Source: Sulfurovum sp. AR
GTDB lineage: Bacteria; Campylobacterota; Campylobacteria; Campylobacterales; Sulfurovaceae
Assembly: GCF_000296775.1 (NCBI RefSeq)
Contig: NZ_AJLE01000011.1
Span: 1-64,000 of the forward strand
Length of the DNA: 64,000 bases
Reading direction: 5' to 3'
The translations under genes were made by a program, and so were the position numbers. Positions 8,656 through 17,377 of the stretch are shown one piece after another. The notes beneath the pieces were generated by a model that made no database searches, was not told the origin of the DNA, and was given only the letters and a program-made list of their open reading frames with translations. Position 1 is the stretch's first letter, and every line of letters starts with the position of its first letter.

Positions 8656-9979
8656 AGACTTTGATCTTTTGCCATTCACCTTTATCGAAGGTTCTCCAGA
8701 GCCATGTCGCTTTGACAAACGTATCGGATATCATTGCAAGATAGACCAGTAATATAGACTCAAAATACCAGCTCAACACAAACGCAGGAATGATACGCAC
8801 AAGCCATACAGAGATAAGGTTGATCTTCAACGTCCGTTTGGTATCTCCTGCTCCGCGCAAGGCACCGGAAAGCACAAAATTATAGGCTAAAGGGATCTGT
8901 GAAAATCCTACGATACGCAGATAGAGACTGGCTTCTTCAATGGTCTGTGCATCATCGGTAAAGAGCCATACGATCTTCTCAGGCATAAAGATCATAAAGA
9001 AAGAGAGGAAGAACATGAAACCCACCGTGTATTTGAGTACGAGTATGACATCTTCTCTGGACTGTTCAGGCTTTTTAGCCCCTAAACCCTGTCCCATCAG
9101 TGCCATGGCTGCGATGGTAAATCCAATGCCCGGCATGAAAGCCAATCCTTCTACCCGCAGCCCTATCTGATAACCTGCCAATACTTCTGTGCCAAATTGT
9201 GCAATGATCACCGTAAACAGCATAAAACTTCCAAATGTCAAAGAACGTTCGAACGAAGCAGGGATACCCACTTTGAGTGCACGTTTTAAAAGAGATCTAG
9301 AGTAGTGCCATGCAGGTATGTAAGGTGTTTTATGTCTAAGATAGAGCACCATATAGACGATCAGTTCCAGGACATTGACAATCACGGTACCTACCGCTGC
9401 ACCCATCACACCTAACTCTGGAAACCCATGGTTACCGAAGATCAACAGATAGTTTAAAAATACGTTGAGCACAATGGAGACTATCTTGATCATCATGGGT
9501 GTCTTTGTGTCTCCTGCTGAGTTCAATGCCGTCACAAAAACCAGTTTCCCAAATACAAACGGGAGCATCCATGTCAATGTTTGTACATACTCTTCACCTA
9601 ATCTAATCACCTCAGCTTCAGTACCAAACCATACATAGATATTTGAGGCAAAGACGTACCAAAAAGCCATAAGAGGTAGGGAGATATAAAGTACAAAATG
9701 AAGCAGGGTCGAAAGACCTGTAGAAGCCCGCTTCATCTGCCCTGCTCCAACAAAACGGGAAAGTAGTGCTGAAGTACCTATGTGAAGCAAAGAAAGCATC
9801 GCGAACAAGAACATAAGCGAATGTAGTCCCAGCCCTACTGCTGCCACAGCAAAAGCAGAAATACGCCCCACCATGATAAGATCCGTGATCACTTGCAGCA
9901 TATCCAGCAGAGAATTCACTGCAGCGGGGAGAGAAAGCTTGAGTATCTTTTGGTGTTTTTTAGGAAAAAATCGTATCAA
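8654..9979 (-). CDS. MATE family efflux transporter
   Basis: The 441-residue protein has about twelve hydrophobic helices in two similar halves, as in the MATE (NorM/DinF) family that exports cationic drugs or metabolites in exchange for Na+ or H+. Recognisable segments are 'AAVNSLLDMLQVITDLIMVGRIS' near the start, 'GTSALLSRFVGAG' and 'SGALRGAGDTK' in the second half. The substrate cannot be inferred. The next gene upstream (106 residues, membrane) ends 9 nt before it, suggesting a two-gene operon. Confidence 0.9.
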   Translation of the reverse strand: MIRFFPKKHQKILKLSLPAAVNSLLDMLQVITDLIMVGRISAFAVAAVGLGLHSLMFLFAMLSLLHIGTSALLSRFVGAGQMKRASTGLSTLLHFVLYISLPLMAFWYVFASNIYVWFGTEAEVIRLGEEYVQTLTWMLPFVFGKLVFVTALNSAGDTKTPMMIKIVSIVLNVFLNYLLIFGNHGFPELGVMGAAVGTVIVNVLELIVYMVLYLRHKTPYIPAWHYSRSLLKRALKVGIPASFERSLTFGSFMLFTVIIAQFGTEVLAGYQIGLRVEGLAFMPGIGFTIAAMALMGQGLGAKKPEQSREDVILVLKYTVGFMFFLSFFMIFMPEKIVWLFTDDAQTIEEASLYLRIVGFSQIPLAYNFVLSGALRGAGDTKRTLKINLISVWLVRIIPAFVLSWYFESILLVYLAMISDTFVKATWLWRTFDKGEWQKIKV

Positions 9980-9988
9980 GAAAAACCG

Positions 9989-10309
9989 TTACCCTACGAT
10001 CTGCGCAACATAGACATAAAGCAGAACGATGATCAGTGATGCTGTAGCCATCGTCCATATAAAAGCACCCATCATTCTGCCTGCATTAAACATTTGCCTG
10101 TATTTGTAAAGGAGAATAGGGAAAACGACCAGTGCCACAAACACAGGGAAATACATCAACGGACTTATACCATACTCCTCTATAGCGTATCCTACCGCTA
10201 CAAAAGAAGTATAGATGATGATGTACACCATAGTGAGCACTACCATTTGCACGATCATAAAGAGTACTTTGGCTCCTGCTTTGTTTTTTTCATCGTTGTA
10301 GTACTGCAT
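9989..10309 (-). CDS. Small three-helix membrane protein
   Basis: The protein has 106 residues from the ATG at 10309, which is preceded by GAGGA at a spacing of 6. The frame runs 63 codons further upstream, but that stretch lacks coding character. Three hydrophobic helices lie at about 16-38, 49-66 and 79-103. I do not recognise the family. It sits 9 nt before the MATE transporter and may be expressed with it. Confidence 0.65.
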   Translation of the reverse strand: MQYYNDEKNKAGAKVLFMIVQMVVLTMVYIIIYTSFVAVGYAIEEYGISPLMYFPVFVALVVFPILLYKYRQMFNAGRMMGAFIWTMATASLIIVLLYVYVAQIVG

Positions 10310-10479
10310 CTGTATTCCTCTATGGTGTTTTGCAGAATTATAGCACACCGTTTGCTTCGAAATCTTATTTGATATGGATGATGATGCATGTTGTTCAATC
10401 CAGTTCCGTGATGAGCACTTTATAAAGAATGTGTTACATTTTTTCTCTTCTTTTAATTTTTTATTACAAAAAATAATTT

Positions 10480-10523
10480 TATGACATAAATGTGACATGA
10501 ATGTGACATCAAGAAAATAGACT
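10480..10523 (+). promoter_or_regulatory. Triple 11-bp repeat and -10 box of lipoprotein gene 1
   Basis: Three head-to-tail 11-bp units (10480-10490, 10491-10501, 10502-10512) share the core TGACAT. Five nt later comes TAGACT (10518-10523), a plausible -10. This is the geometry of an activator bound at the -35 region, such as OmpR/PhoB-type regulators. The same arrangement is repeated at 12618-12661. Confidence 0.6.
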
Positions 10524-10555
10524 GAAATGTTTTTAAATTTAAAAAAGGGAAAAAA

Positions 10556-12142
10556 ATGAAAAACACTTATAAACTTGGTTTAGCTTCAATCGCAGCTTCA
10601 CTAGCATTAGTTGGATGTGGTGGAGGAAGCTCTAGCAGTAATCCGGCAACTGTTTCAGGAAAATTTATCGATGCAGCGGTAGAAGGGTTAAACTATACAT
10701 GTATGTCATCAGGAGTAAGTGGAGTTACAGACAATACGGGAACATTCACTTGCCAAGCAACAGATAATAATGTAACATTTTCTATAGGAGCTTATGTTAT
10801 AGGTAGCTCTACATCTACTTCTGGTATTGTTACTCCTTACAATATTACAGCTGATGATACTGCCGCCGTTGATGTAGCACAATTACTTCAAACACTTGAT
10901 GACGATGGTGACGGGGTTATCACTATTCCTGATGGTTATACAGCTTTAGATGATGTAAATGCTACACCAGGAGAGATAGACTTTGAGAGTGAAGTAGAAG
11001 CTGCATTAACTGTAGAGGCAGGAGCAACAGTTATTTTAGTTGATGGAAATACAGCACAAGACAGCATGGATGAAAATAGAATTCTAGCATTACTTGGCGG
11101 TAAAACGGTATATTTGGCTGAGGAAAATAATTATGTTGACAAGTGGGTCTTCGATGCGAACTTGACTGAAGTAACTATGACTTACACAGCAGGTGCTGCA
11201 GCGGATGGCACATCTTATACAACTGCACTTACACTAGAAAATGGATGGTTATCTCTTTCAAACAGTGGACATATAGAGTTAGTAGAAGAAACAGCTGATT
11301 ATCTTCTTTTTAATCATACAGCAAATACTGTTACAACACCAATGAAATTCTATTTTGATGAAGTTACAGCCAAAGCAGTATTTGGTGGTTACATAGTTAT
11401 TACAGAAGAGAAGTTAAGCGGTAAGACTTTCTATAGCTATGAATTTGATGCGCAATATAATGAAGAAATTTATGCAAAAATGACATTTAGTAATGGTACA
11501 GTGACTAGAACTGAGGTTATCAATGGTGGTGCTCCTGAAACAATTACTGTTTCATATGAAATCATAGATGGTAAAATTAGAGCAGATGTTCCTGCTATGG
11601 ATGGAGATCCATCTGAGTATGCATGGGTTACTTTATTGTCTGAAACTGCTGATTCATGGATTATACTAGATGAAGGAGATAATTATCAAGATGGTACTAT
11701 AGATTGGTCAAGTGAAACTACGTTGTATCTTACTAAACCAGATACTTACCCTGATTTTACAGTAAGCACTACATCAGTAGATACTACAACACCAGACCCA
11801 ATAGTAACAGACCCTCTGCCAACCCCGACAACTGAAGCAGCCCTTAGGGATTTACTTGCAGGTAAAACATTATATAATGAAAGCACCTATGAATCGTGGG
11901 CATTTAATGCAGATTTAACATCAATATATTTTGAAGACGTAGATGCCACCACTGTAGACAGCACTAATTCTGGAACAATGACTCTAGCTCTTTCTGGTAC
12001 GACACTTACTATAAATGGTTTCGTAGTAACTGCAGTGATTTCTGATAAGTATATAACCATTTCAGGTGATGGTATATCGGAAAAATTGTGGTATAACCTA
12101 GCAGACCTTGAAGCAGTTCTTTTAGCAAGCGGTCTCATCTAA
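10556..12142 (+). CDS. Modular outer lipoprotein 1
   Basis: The 528-residue protein begins with a lipoprotein signal peptide whose lipobox 'LVGC' places the lipidated Cys at 21. A Gly/Ser linker follows. An early segment 'VSGKFIDAAVEGLNYTC' resembles the small beta domain found at the base of many secreted proteins. A recurring module headed by 'LLxGKTxY' starts near residues 178, 285 and 431. Acidic, Thr-rich sequence is typical of exported proteins. It is a paralogue of the gene at 12700, with which it shares signal peptide, promoter and modules. No enzymatic motif was found. Confidence 0.8.
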   Translation: MKNTYKLGLASIAASLALVGCGGGSSSSNPATVSGKFIDAAVEGLNYTCMSSGVSGVTDNTGTFTCQATDNNVTFSIGAYVIGSSTSTSGIVTPYNITADDTAAVDVAQLLQTLDDDGDGVITIPDGYTALDDVNATPGEIDFESEVEAALTVEAGATVILVDGNTAQDSMDENRILALLGGKTVYLAEENNYVDKWVFDANLTEVTMTYTAGAAADGTSYTTALTLENGWLSLSNSGHIELVEETADYLLFNHTANTVTTPMKFYFDEVTAKAVFGGYIVITEEKLSGKTFYSYEFDAQYNEEIYAKMTFSNGTVTRTEVINGGAPETITVSYEIIDGKIRADVPAMDGDPSEYAWVTLLSETADSWIILDEGDNYQDGTIDWSSETTLYLTKPDTYPDFTVSTTSVDTTTPDPIVTDPLPTPTTEAALRDLLAGKTLYNESTYESWAFNADLTSIYFEDVDATTVDSTNSGTMTLALSGTTLTINGFVVTAVISDKYITISGDGISEKLWYNLADLEAVLLASGLI

Positions 12143-12146
12143 TTTC

Positions 12147-12177
12147 ATAAAGCAATAGCTAAAGGCTATTGCTTTAT
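12147..12177 (+). terminator. Intrinsic terminator after lipoprotein 1
   Basis: A 13-bp stem including AAAGCAATAGC / GCTATTGCTTT with a 5-nt loop lies just after the stop codon. The descending arm is T-rich and ATTCTACTTTTC follows. Confidence 0.8.
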
Positions 12178-12281
12178 TCTACTTTTCATATCTCATGATC
12201 AAACATCAAAAATACAGATCTTAAACAGTAATCAGCTTTTTTCTGAATGATAAGTCAATGTAATGAAACATTTTTATCTAA
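12178..12281. other. Spacer after lipoprotein 1 terminator
   Basis: The 557-nt gap between the two lipoprotein genes (12143-12699) holds, in order, the terminator, this spacer, the DUF4389 remnant, a second AT-rich spacer and the duplicated promoter. I see no ORF or hairpin of note in this part. Confidence 0.5.
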
Positions 12282-12476
12282 CTACACATCCGGCCAATCA
12301 CCAAACGGCCATGCTTTTTCATCTGTATTGAAACCTACATAAGAGACAAGCTGTTTTGCGTACTCTGACAATCCCTTAGTAAACTGTAAGATCTTCTCAT
12401 TGGGTTCACCTGCCAACCAAGTGTAAATATATTGGATCATAACCATCACAAAAAGCATTATAAAGATAAATCTGCC
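12282..12476 (-). pseudogene. 5'-truncated DUF4389 gene remnant
   Basis: Read on the minus strand this encodes about 64 residues starting 'GRFIFIMLFVMVM' and ending 'PFGDWPDV' at the stop. It matches the C-terminal two-thirds of the intact gene at 15716-15988 with few changes. The frame has no stop inside, but the first 26 or so codons and the start are missing, and a TAA lies just upstream in frame. It is best read as the leftover of a tandem duplication that copied lipoprotein gene and neighbour together. Confidence 0.85.
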
Positions 12477-12617
12477 AAAGTATAAACATTCCTTGCATAT
12501 TTATTATTACCTCTAGGTTATTGCAAATGATTCACTTCTCTATTTCATGATAAACTCTTCAAAAATACATGTTTCATTTTTCCCCTTCTTTGATATTTTT
12601 ATTACAAAAAATAATTT

Positions 12618-12661
12618 TATGACATAAATGTGACATAAATGTGACAACAAGCAAATAGACT
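12618..12661 (+). promoter_or_regulatory. Triple 11-bp repeat and -10 box of lipoprotein gene 2
   Basis: Units at 12618-12628, 12629-12639 and 12640-12650 repeat TGACA every 11 bp, and TAGACT follows at 12656-12661. Spacing is identical to the copy at 10480, and about 40 nt around the first two units are identical in both copies. Confidence 0.6.
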
Positions 12662-12699
12662 TAGCTGTTTTTTAAATTTATTAACAGAAAGGGAAAAGG

Positions 12700-14922
12700 A
12701 TGAAAAACAGTTATAAACTTGGTTTGGCTGCGATCTCAGCTTCTATAGCATTAGTTGGATGTGGAGGAGGAAGTACTGGTGGTACTCCGCTTACTTCGAC
12801 TGGTAAAGCATATTATATAGATAATGCAGTAGGTGGGGTGAATTATGTATGTGGTTCACAAGAAGGAATTACAGGGCCTGATGGTAGCTTTACATTTGAA
12901 GTGGGATCTAGCTGTACTTTTTACTTGGGCGACTTAAAACTTCGTGATGTAGCGCCTGAACTATTAGTTGATGGTACAGATGTCTATGAAACAGATAATA
13001 ATATACGAGAAATTCTTCTATCACTTGATGAAGATGGTGATACATCAAATGGTATTACTATTAATGCAACTATTGTTGAAGCATTGGCTACTGAGGGAAT
13101 TACATCATTACCGACAAATAGAACAGAAATGGATGCTCTAAAATCAGTAATTGAAACGAATGGTGGTACAGTTGTCACTGAATTAGAAGCACAAGAACAC
13201 TTCCTGGTATCACTATTAGATGGTAAACCATTTTATATTGTTGATGAGTGGCACATCATGCAGTGGACTGCAATGTGGGGAGTTACAGAATTTAATACTA
13301 TGATAGACGGAGTCGGTGCTTTTGGCGGTGCACTTTGGATAGATGGTGATAAAATTCATCTAGCTACTAATGATTATTATATGGTAAAAGAAGTAACAGC
13401 TGAGTATATTTTAATAGATAGTTATGTCAATGGTACACTTTCAACTACAGAAAAATTCTATTTTGATGAAGCGAAAGCGCAAGCAGATTTGGATTCACGT
13501 ACTACGCCAATGACAACAGCGATGCTCTCTGGAAAAGTGTTTTATGCAGATAATAGTACCGATTTTGAAATGATTTCATTTATCTCTTCATCAGAAGTCA
13601 TTTTCAGAGAGATACTATTGGCACAAGATGGTACTATCAGTGTTGATACTGGAGCTAATGCATATCCTTATACGATTAATGCATCAGGAGATGTAGTTAT
13701 TGATTTTGGTGGGGGAAATATAAATACATATAAATTGATAGATGCTACTACTACGCAATGGAACATGGTAAAAAATGGAGATGCAACTAGTCCTTACAGT
13801 ACTTGGCTTCTTAATGCACCAAGTAATTTCCCTGTATTAGATCCTGTACCAACAGACCCTATACCAACAGCAGCAGAAATAGAATCTTTTGTATCCGGAA
13901 AAGATTTTTGGGTTAATGGAATTACTGTAAGTTATGCATCAGACTATTCTTACTCAGATAACGATAACTGTACAGGTACATGGACAGTATCTAACAATAC
14001 TCTTACGGTAACAGGTGGTTGTAGTTATAACATTACATTTAATGAAGCACTAGTTGATGGAATGACTGTTACTTTAAACATAACAGATACTACTCCTGTA
14101 CAAACAGTGGATGTGACTTTCACAGAAGATACATCTGTCCCTACCCCAGTGCCTACACTTGAAATTACTGAGGCGTTGTTAAGTGGAAAAACTTTTTATG
14201 AGCAAGATTATGAAACAGATCAAAATAATGTAAAAATTGCTGATATTTATGGAGAGATGACATTAGCAAATGGCGTACTTACAAGAACAGAAGTTTACGT
14301 AGATGTCAATACAGGAGCAGAAACTGTTGATAAGTTTACTCTCAACTATATCATTGTAGGTGGGAAAATAAAGGTAGATCTTACAGTATTCAATGAGGGG
14401 TATGGACAGTTTACGCTCAATGCTGAAAGTACAGATGCATGGGATCTAACTATGGAAGATGACAGAAACCCTCAAGATGGTGTTATCGATGCTGGTTCAG
14501 CTAGACCAACTACTTGGTATCTTTCTAAACCAGTTAACTACCCTGATTTTACAGCAAACACTACACCTATATTAGACCCTGCAAGAGCTGCAGAATTAGA
14601 GACTTTTGTATCAGGAAATGTTCTTGTGTTTAATGTCGGAGTAACATCAACATTTGCAGTAGATGGTTCTTACAGCGAGGTTAATCCTAACGGTACTTGT
14701 TCTGGTCAATGGGCAGTGGTAGGTGACACTTATGGTGACGCGTATATCGGAACAACTTGTAGTAACCCTGCATCCACGGTTACACCGACTTCAACGACTG
14801 ATTCTGATATGTATATTGCCTTTTGGGGAGACTTAACAAACATAATAGGCACTTATAGTAATACTCTTTATGGGACTGGTGGTGGTCTCGATGCAAGTCT
14901 ACTAAGTGTGACACCACTTTAA
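12700..14922 (+). CDS. Modular outer lipoprotein 2
   Basis: The 740-residue paralogue of lipoprotein 1 has a signal peptide with lipobox 'LVGC' (Cys21) and a GGGS linker. The recurring 'xxSGKxFY' module begins near residues 172, 274, 397, 492 and 636, so it carries about five modules against three in its neighbour. The module ends share 'WYLSKPVNYPDFT'-like text. Like its paralogue it is acidic and Thr-rich, consistent with an exposed surface protein. The difference in module number suggests growth by internal duplication. Function is unknown. Confidence 0.8.
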   Translation: MKNSYKLGLAAISASIALVGCGGGSTGGTPLTSTGKAYYIDNAVGGVNYVCGSQEGITGPDGSFTFEVGSSCTFYLGDLKLRDVAPELLVDGTDVYETDNNIREILLSLDEDGDTSNGITINATIVEALATEGITSLPTNRTEMDALKSVIETNGGTVVTELEAQEHFLVSLLDGKPFYIVDEWHIMQWTAMWGVTEFNTMIDGVGAFGGALWIDGDKIHLATNDYYMVKEVTAEYILIDSYVNGTLSTTEKFYFDEAKAQADLDSRTTPMTTAMLSGKVFYADNSTDFEMISFISSSEVIFREILLAQDGTISVDTGANAYPYTINASGDVVIDFGGGNINTYKLIDATTTQWNMVKNGDATSPYSTWLLNAPSNFPVLDPVPTDPIPTAAEIESFVSGKDFWVNGITVSYASDYSYSDNDNCTGTWTVSNNTLTVTGGCSYNITFNEALVDGMTVTLNITDTTPVQTVDVTFTEDTSVPTPVPTLEITEALLSGKTFYEQDYETDQNNVKIADIYGEMTLANGVLTRTEVYVDVNTGAETVDKFTLNYIIVGGKIKVDLTVFNEGYGQFTLNAESTDAWDLTMEDDRNPQDGVIDAGSARPTTWYLSKPVNYPDFTANTTPILDPARAAELETFVSGNVLVFNVGVTSTFAVDGSYSEVNPNGTCSGQWAVVGDTYGDAYIGTTCSNPASTVTPTSTTDSDMYIAFWGDLTNIIGTYSNTLYGTGGGLDASLLSVTPL

Positions 14923-14932
14923 TTTTTCTTTT

Positions 14933-14966
14933 CTCGTTCCACCTCTCCGAAGGTGGAATGCATAGG
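14933..14966 (+). repeat. REP-like element, left copy (34 bp)
   Basis: The 34 bp contain a hairpin, TTCCACCT and AGGTGGAA around a 6-nt loop. The whole element is the exact reverse complement of 15638-15671, on the other side of the RAYT gene. Confidence 0.85.
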
Positions 14967-15010
14967 CAACTATAACATTATCCAAAATACGATATCACTA
15001 AAAATATTAC

Positions 15011-15021
15011 AATCTGACATA
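15011..15021 (+). promoter_or_regulatory. Probable -10 region of the RAYT gene
   Basis: CTGACATATAATC, about 50 nt before the start codon, contains a perfect TATAAT. The preceding ACAATCTGACATA differs by one base from the 13-bp motif at 36079 and 59177. Confidence 0.45.
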
Positions 15022-15072
15022 TAATCGCTCTACACTAATCAAAACTACTATCATAAATGAAAAAGAGTAAAA

Positions 15073-15606
15073 ATGGGTAGAAGCAGATATAAGATATTTG
15101 AACCGACACATCCACATTTTGTAACCTGCACTATCTTACATTGGTTGCCTATATTTACAAGAAAAGAGAGTGTCAATATTATACTTGAGTCTCTAAAGTT
15201 TTTACAAAAGCAGGACAATTTAAAACTACACGCTTATGTCATACTTGAAAACCACTTGCATATGGTATTGTGCAGTGATGACTTACAAAAAAGTATGGAA
15301 TCGTTTAAAAAATTTACAGCAGTTGAAATTTTAAAACTATTACATAAAGAAAATGCTACTACCTTACTAGATCAATTGTCATTTTATAAAAAAGCACATA
15401 GACAAGAGAAGACATTCCAAGTATGGGAAGAAGGATACCAGCCAAAACTCATGCAAAATGATCTTATATTGAAAAGTAAGATCGAATATATTCATAAAAA
15501 CCCTGTAAAACGTGGATATGTAGATGAAGCTGTACATTGGAGGTATTCTAGTGCCAGAGACTATCATGGAGAAGAGGGGTTGATTGAGATCGATAGGTTT
15601 TGGTAG
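15073..15606 (+). CDS. REP-associated tyrosine transposase (RAYT)
   Basis: The 177-residue Y1 (IS200-like) single-strand nuclease has the metal-binding HUH motif 'ENHLHMVL' (His61, His63). The conserved tail 'IEYIHKNPVKRGYV' contains Tyr139, the candidate nucleophile, and 'YSSARDY' follows. This family cuts and joins single-stranded REP hairpins and is usually a single-copy domesticated gene. It is bracketed by an exact inverted pair of 34-bp hairpin elements, as expected for a RAYT with its own REPs. It sits between lipoprotein 2 and the DUF4389 gene. All key residues appear present, so it may be active. Confidence 0.92.
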   Translation: MGRSRYKIFEPTHPHFVTCTILHWLPIFTRKESVNIILESLKFLQKQDNLKLHAYVILENHLHMVLCSDDLQKSMESFKKFTAVEILKLLHKENATTLLDQLSFYKKAHRQEKTFQVWEEGYQPKLMQNDLILKSKIEYIHKNPVKRGYVDEAVHWRYSSARDYHGEEGLIEIDRFW

Positions 15607-15637
15607 ACTTTTTGTAGTGGAGATTACGTTATGATTT

Positions 15638-15671
15638 CCTATGCATTCCACCTTCGGAGAGGTGGAACGAG
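15638..15671 (-). repeat. REP-like element, right copy (34 bp)
   Basis: Exact reverse complement of the element at 14933-14966. It also folds into an 8-bp stem with a 6-nt loop. Together the two form an inverted flank around the transposase gene. Confidence 0.85.
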
Positions 15672-15715
15672 GGAAATATCTTACATCGAACTATTTTTCA
15701 ATCACTAGAGTTTTG

Positions 15716-15988
15716 CTACACATCCGGCCAATCACCAAATGGCCATGGTTTTTCATCAGAATTGAATCCCACGTAAGAGACAAGCTGTTTTGCGTACTCT
15801 GATAAACCCTCTGTAAACTGTAAGATCTTTTCATTCGGCTCGCCTGACAACCAAGTGTAAATAAATTGGGTAATAGCGACCACAAAAAGCACCATAGAGA
15901 TAAATCTGCCTATGATCAGATATAAAAGTATATAGACTGCCCTTGCGATCCCTGGTTTTTCACGCTCATTCGTTTCGATCTCTTCCAT
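15716..15988 (-). CDS. DUF4389 membrane protein
   Basis: The 90-residue protein has two hydrophobic stretches in 'AVYILLYLIIGRFISMVLFVV' and the segment that follows, then the conserved tail 'GEPNEKILQFTEGLSEY' and 'PFGDWPDV'. This matches the DUF4389 pattern. The ATG at 15988 has AGGGAG upstream; the frame extends 17 codons further without a better site. A truncated second copy lies at 12282-12476. Its role is unknown. Confidence 0.78.
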   Translation of the reverse strand: MEEIETNEREKPGIARAVYILLYLIIGRFISMVLFVVAITQFIYTWLSGEPNEKILQFTEGLSEYAKQLVSYVGFNSDEKPWPFGDWPDV

Positions 15989-16067
15989 CTTGACTCCCTT
16001 TTTGATTTGATTATAGCAGATTTCTTTATCTTCCTGCAAATCCTATGTGTCTATAAAACAGGCATTG

Positions 16068-17201
16068 CTACGGGATGGTTTCCAGCTCCATTTTCAGTGC
16101 GATATACTCAAGCAGGTCTTTGAGCGTAATAATACCAACAATTTTATGGTGTTCTATGACCAGTAACCGTGTGGATCCACGTTCATTCATTGTGTTCAGG
16201 GCATCCTCGATAGGCGTATACGATGCGATCGTATTGGATGGACTTGGTTCTTCCATGACCTCTCCGACAAGAAGATGCTTCCACTCTTCATGGGTATGCA
16301 GTTTCAGCATCTGAACCGTGATGAGTCCAAAGATCTTGCCCTCTTTGACCACAGGGAACATTTTATAGTGATAGCGATAGAGATACTTCTCAACAAACGC
16401 TTGCAGTGTGATATCAAAAGGCACACTTACCGGGGAGGGGTTCATAAAATGACGTACGGTTTTTCCTGAAAATGACTCCCTGATCAATAATCTCTGATAC
16501 GAAGCATTCGCAGCGAAGAAGAGAAAAGCTCCGATCAGTATCCACCATAAGCCTCCTATAGTGTCATCTCCAATCATATGCATAAAGCCCATAAAGATAA
16601 TAACAACGGCAAACATCAGACTGATACGTGAAGCAAGCTGTGTTGCCCAATGGATATCCCCCTTCATCCACCATAACAATGAACGAAGCACCCGTCCTCC
16701 ATCGGTTGGAAATGCAGGTATCAGATTGAAAATAGCGATCAAGAGATTGATCGTACTCAAATAGCCCAAAAGCGCTATCATGGGTACCGAAAACTTCATG
16801 TTCTCTGCGGCTTGTGCTAGCCCGCCAAAGAGTATAGAGAGTGTAAAACTGGCTATCGGCCCTGCGATCGCCATAAAAAATTCACTTTTAGGCGTGCTGG
16901 GCTCATCCTGCATCTCAGCCACACCTCCAAAGATAAAGAGTGTAATACCTTTGATCTTCATACCATATTTACGGGCGATCAATGCGTGTGAGAATTCATG
17001 GATGATGATGGAAACAAAAAGCCCTATGGCTCCGATGACTCCCATCACCCAGTAGGTTTGTATGCCAAGTCCCGGGAAATAACTCGGGAAGAACCCCTTG
17101 GAAAGAGACCATACCACCAAAAAAAGGATAATACCCCAGCTCACATCTAGCGAGACTGTAAATCCAAGCAGTTTAAATAACGCCATTTTTCTTTTTAACA
17201 T
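16068..17201 (-). CDS. Site-2-type M50 metalloprotease with CBS domains
   Basis: This intramembrane zinc protease has about six hydrophobic helices. The zinc motif 'HEFSH' is at residues 68-72 and the third ligand region 'NLIPAFPTDGGR' at 159-170. Two CBS domains occupy the last 140 residues, with 'STRLLVIEHHKIVGIITLKD' in the second. CBS pairs in this group (SpoIVFB-like, SREBF site-2 type) bind nucleotides and are thought to gate the protease. The substrate is unknown. AAAGGA precedes the chosen start. No anti-sigma factor or other obvious target is adjacent. Confidence 0.92.
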   Translation of the reverse strand: MLKRKMALFKLLGFTVSLDVSWGIILFLVVWSLSKGFFPSYFPGLGIQTYWVMGVIGAIGLFVSIIIHEFSHALIARKYGMKIKGITLFIFGGVAEMQDEPSTPKSEFFMAIAGPIASFTLSILFGGLAQAAENMKFSVPMIALLGYLSTINLLIAIFNLIPAFPTDGGRVLRSLLWWMKGDIHWATQLASRISLMFAVVIIFMGFMHMIGDDTIGGLWWILIGAFLFFAANASYQRLLIRESFSGKTVRHFMNPSPVSVPFDITLQAFVEKYLYRYHYKMFPVVKEGKIFGLITVQMLKLHTHEEWKHLLVGEVMEEPSPSNTIASYTPIEDALNTMNERGSTRLLVIEHHKIVGIITLKDLLEYIALKMELETIP

Positions 17202-17377
17202 GCCAGTCCTTTACAACTTTGATAGGGTGAACTTTTAATTATAGCGGTTTTTTACACCCTTGGCTTTTTATTTTCCCATTCAACCCATTCCTTGAACAAA
17301 TCATCTCAGATCTAAAGAAAAAAGTTAGTAAAGTATGTCAATATATGATACTTCATTAGTTAAGAAAGGCAATCCAA

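Noticed and set aside
10310-10498. N-terminal extension of the small membrane protein at 9989
   Set aside because: The 63 extra residues are Cys-, Ser- and Lys-rich without coding character, and GAGGA marks the ATG at 10309.
10480-10512. Short CRISPR-like array from the 11-bp repeats
   Set aside because: Units are contiguous with no spacers and are placed at a -35 position; this is a binding-site array.
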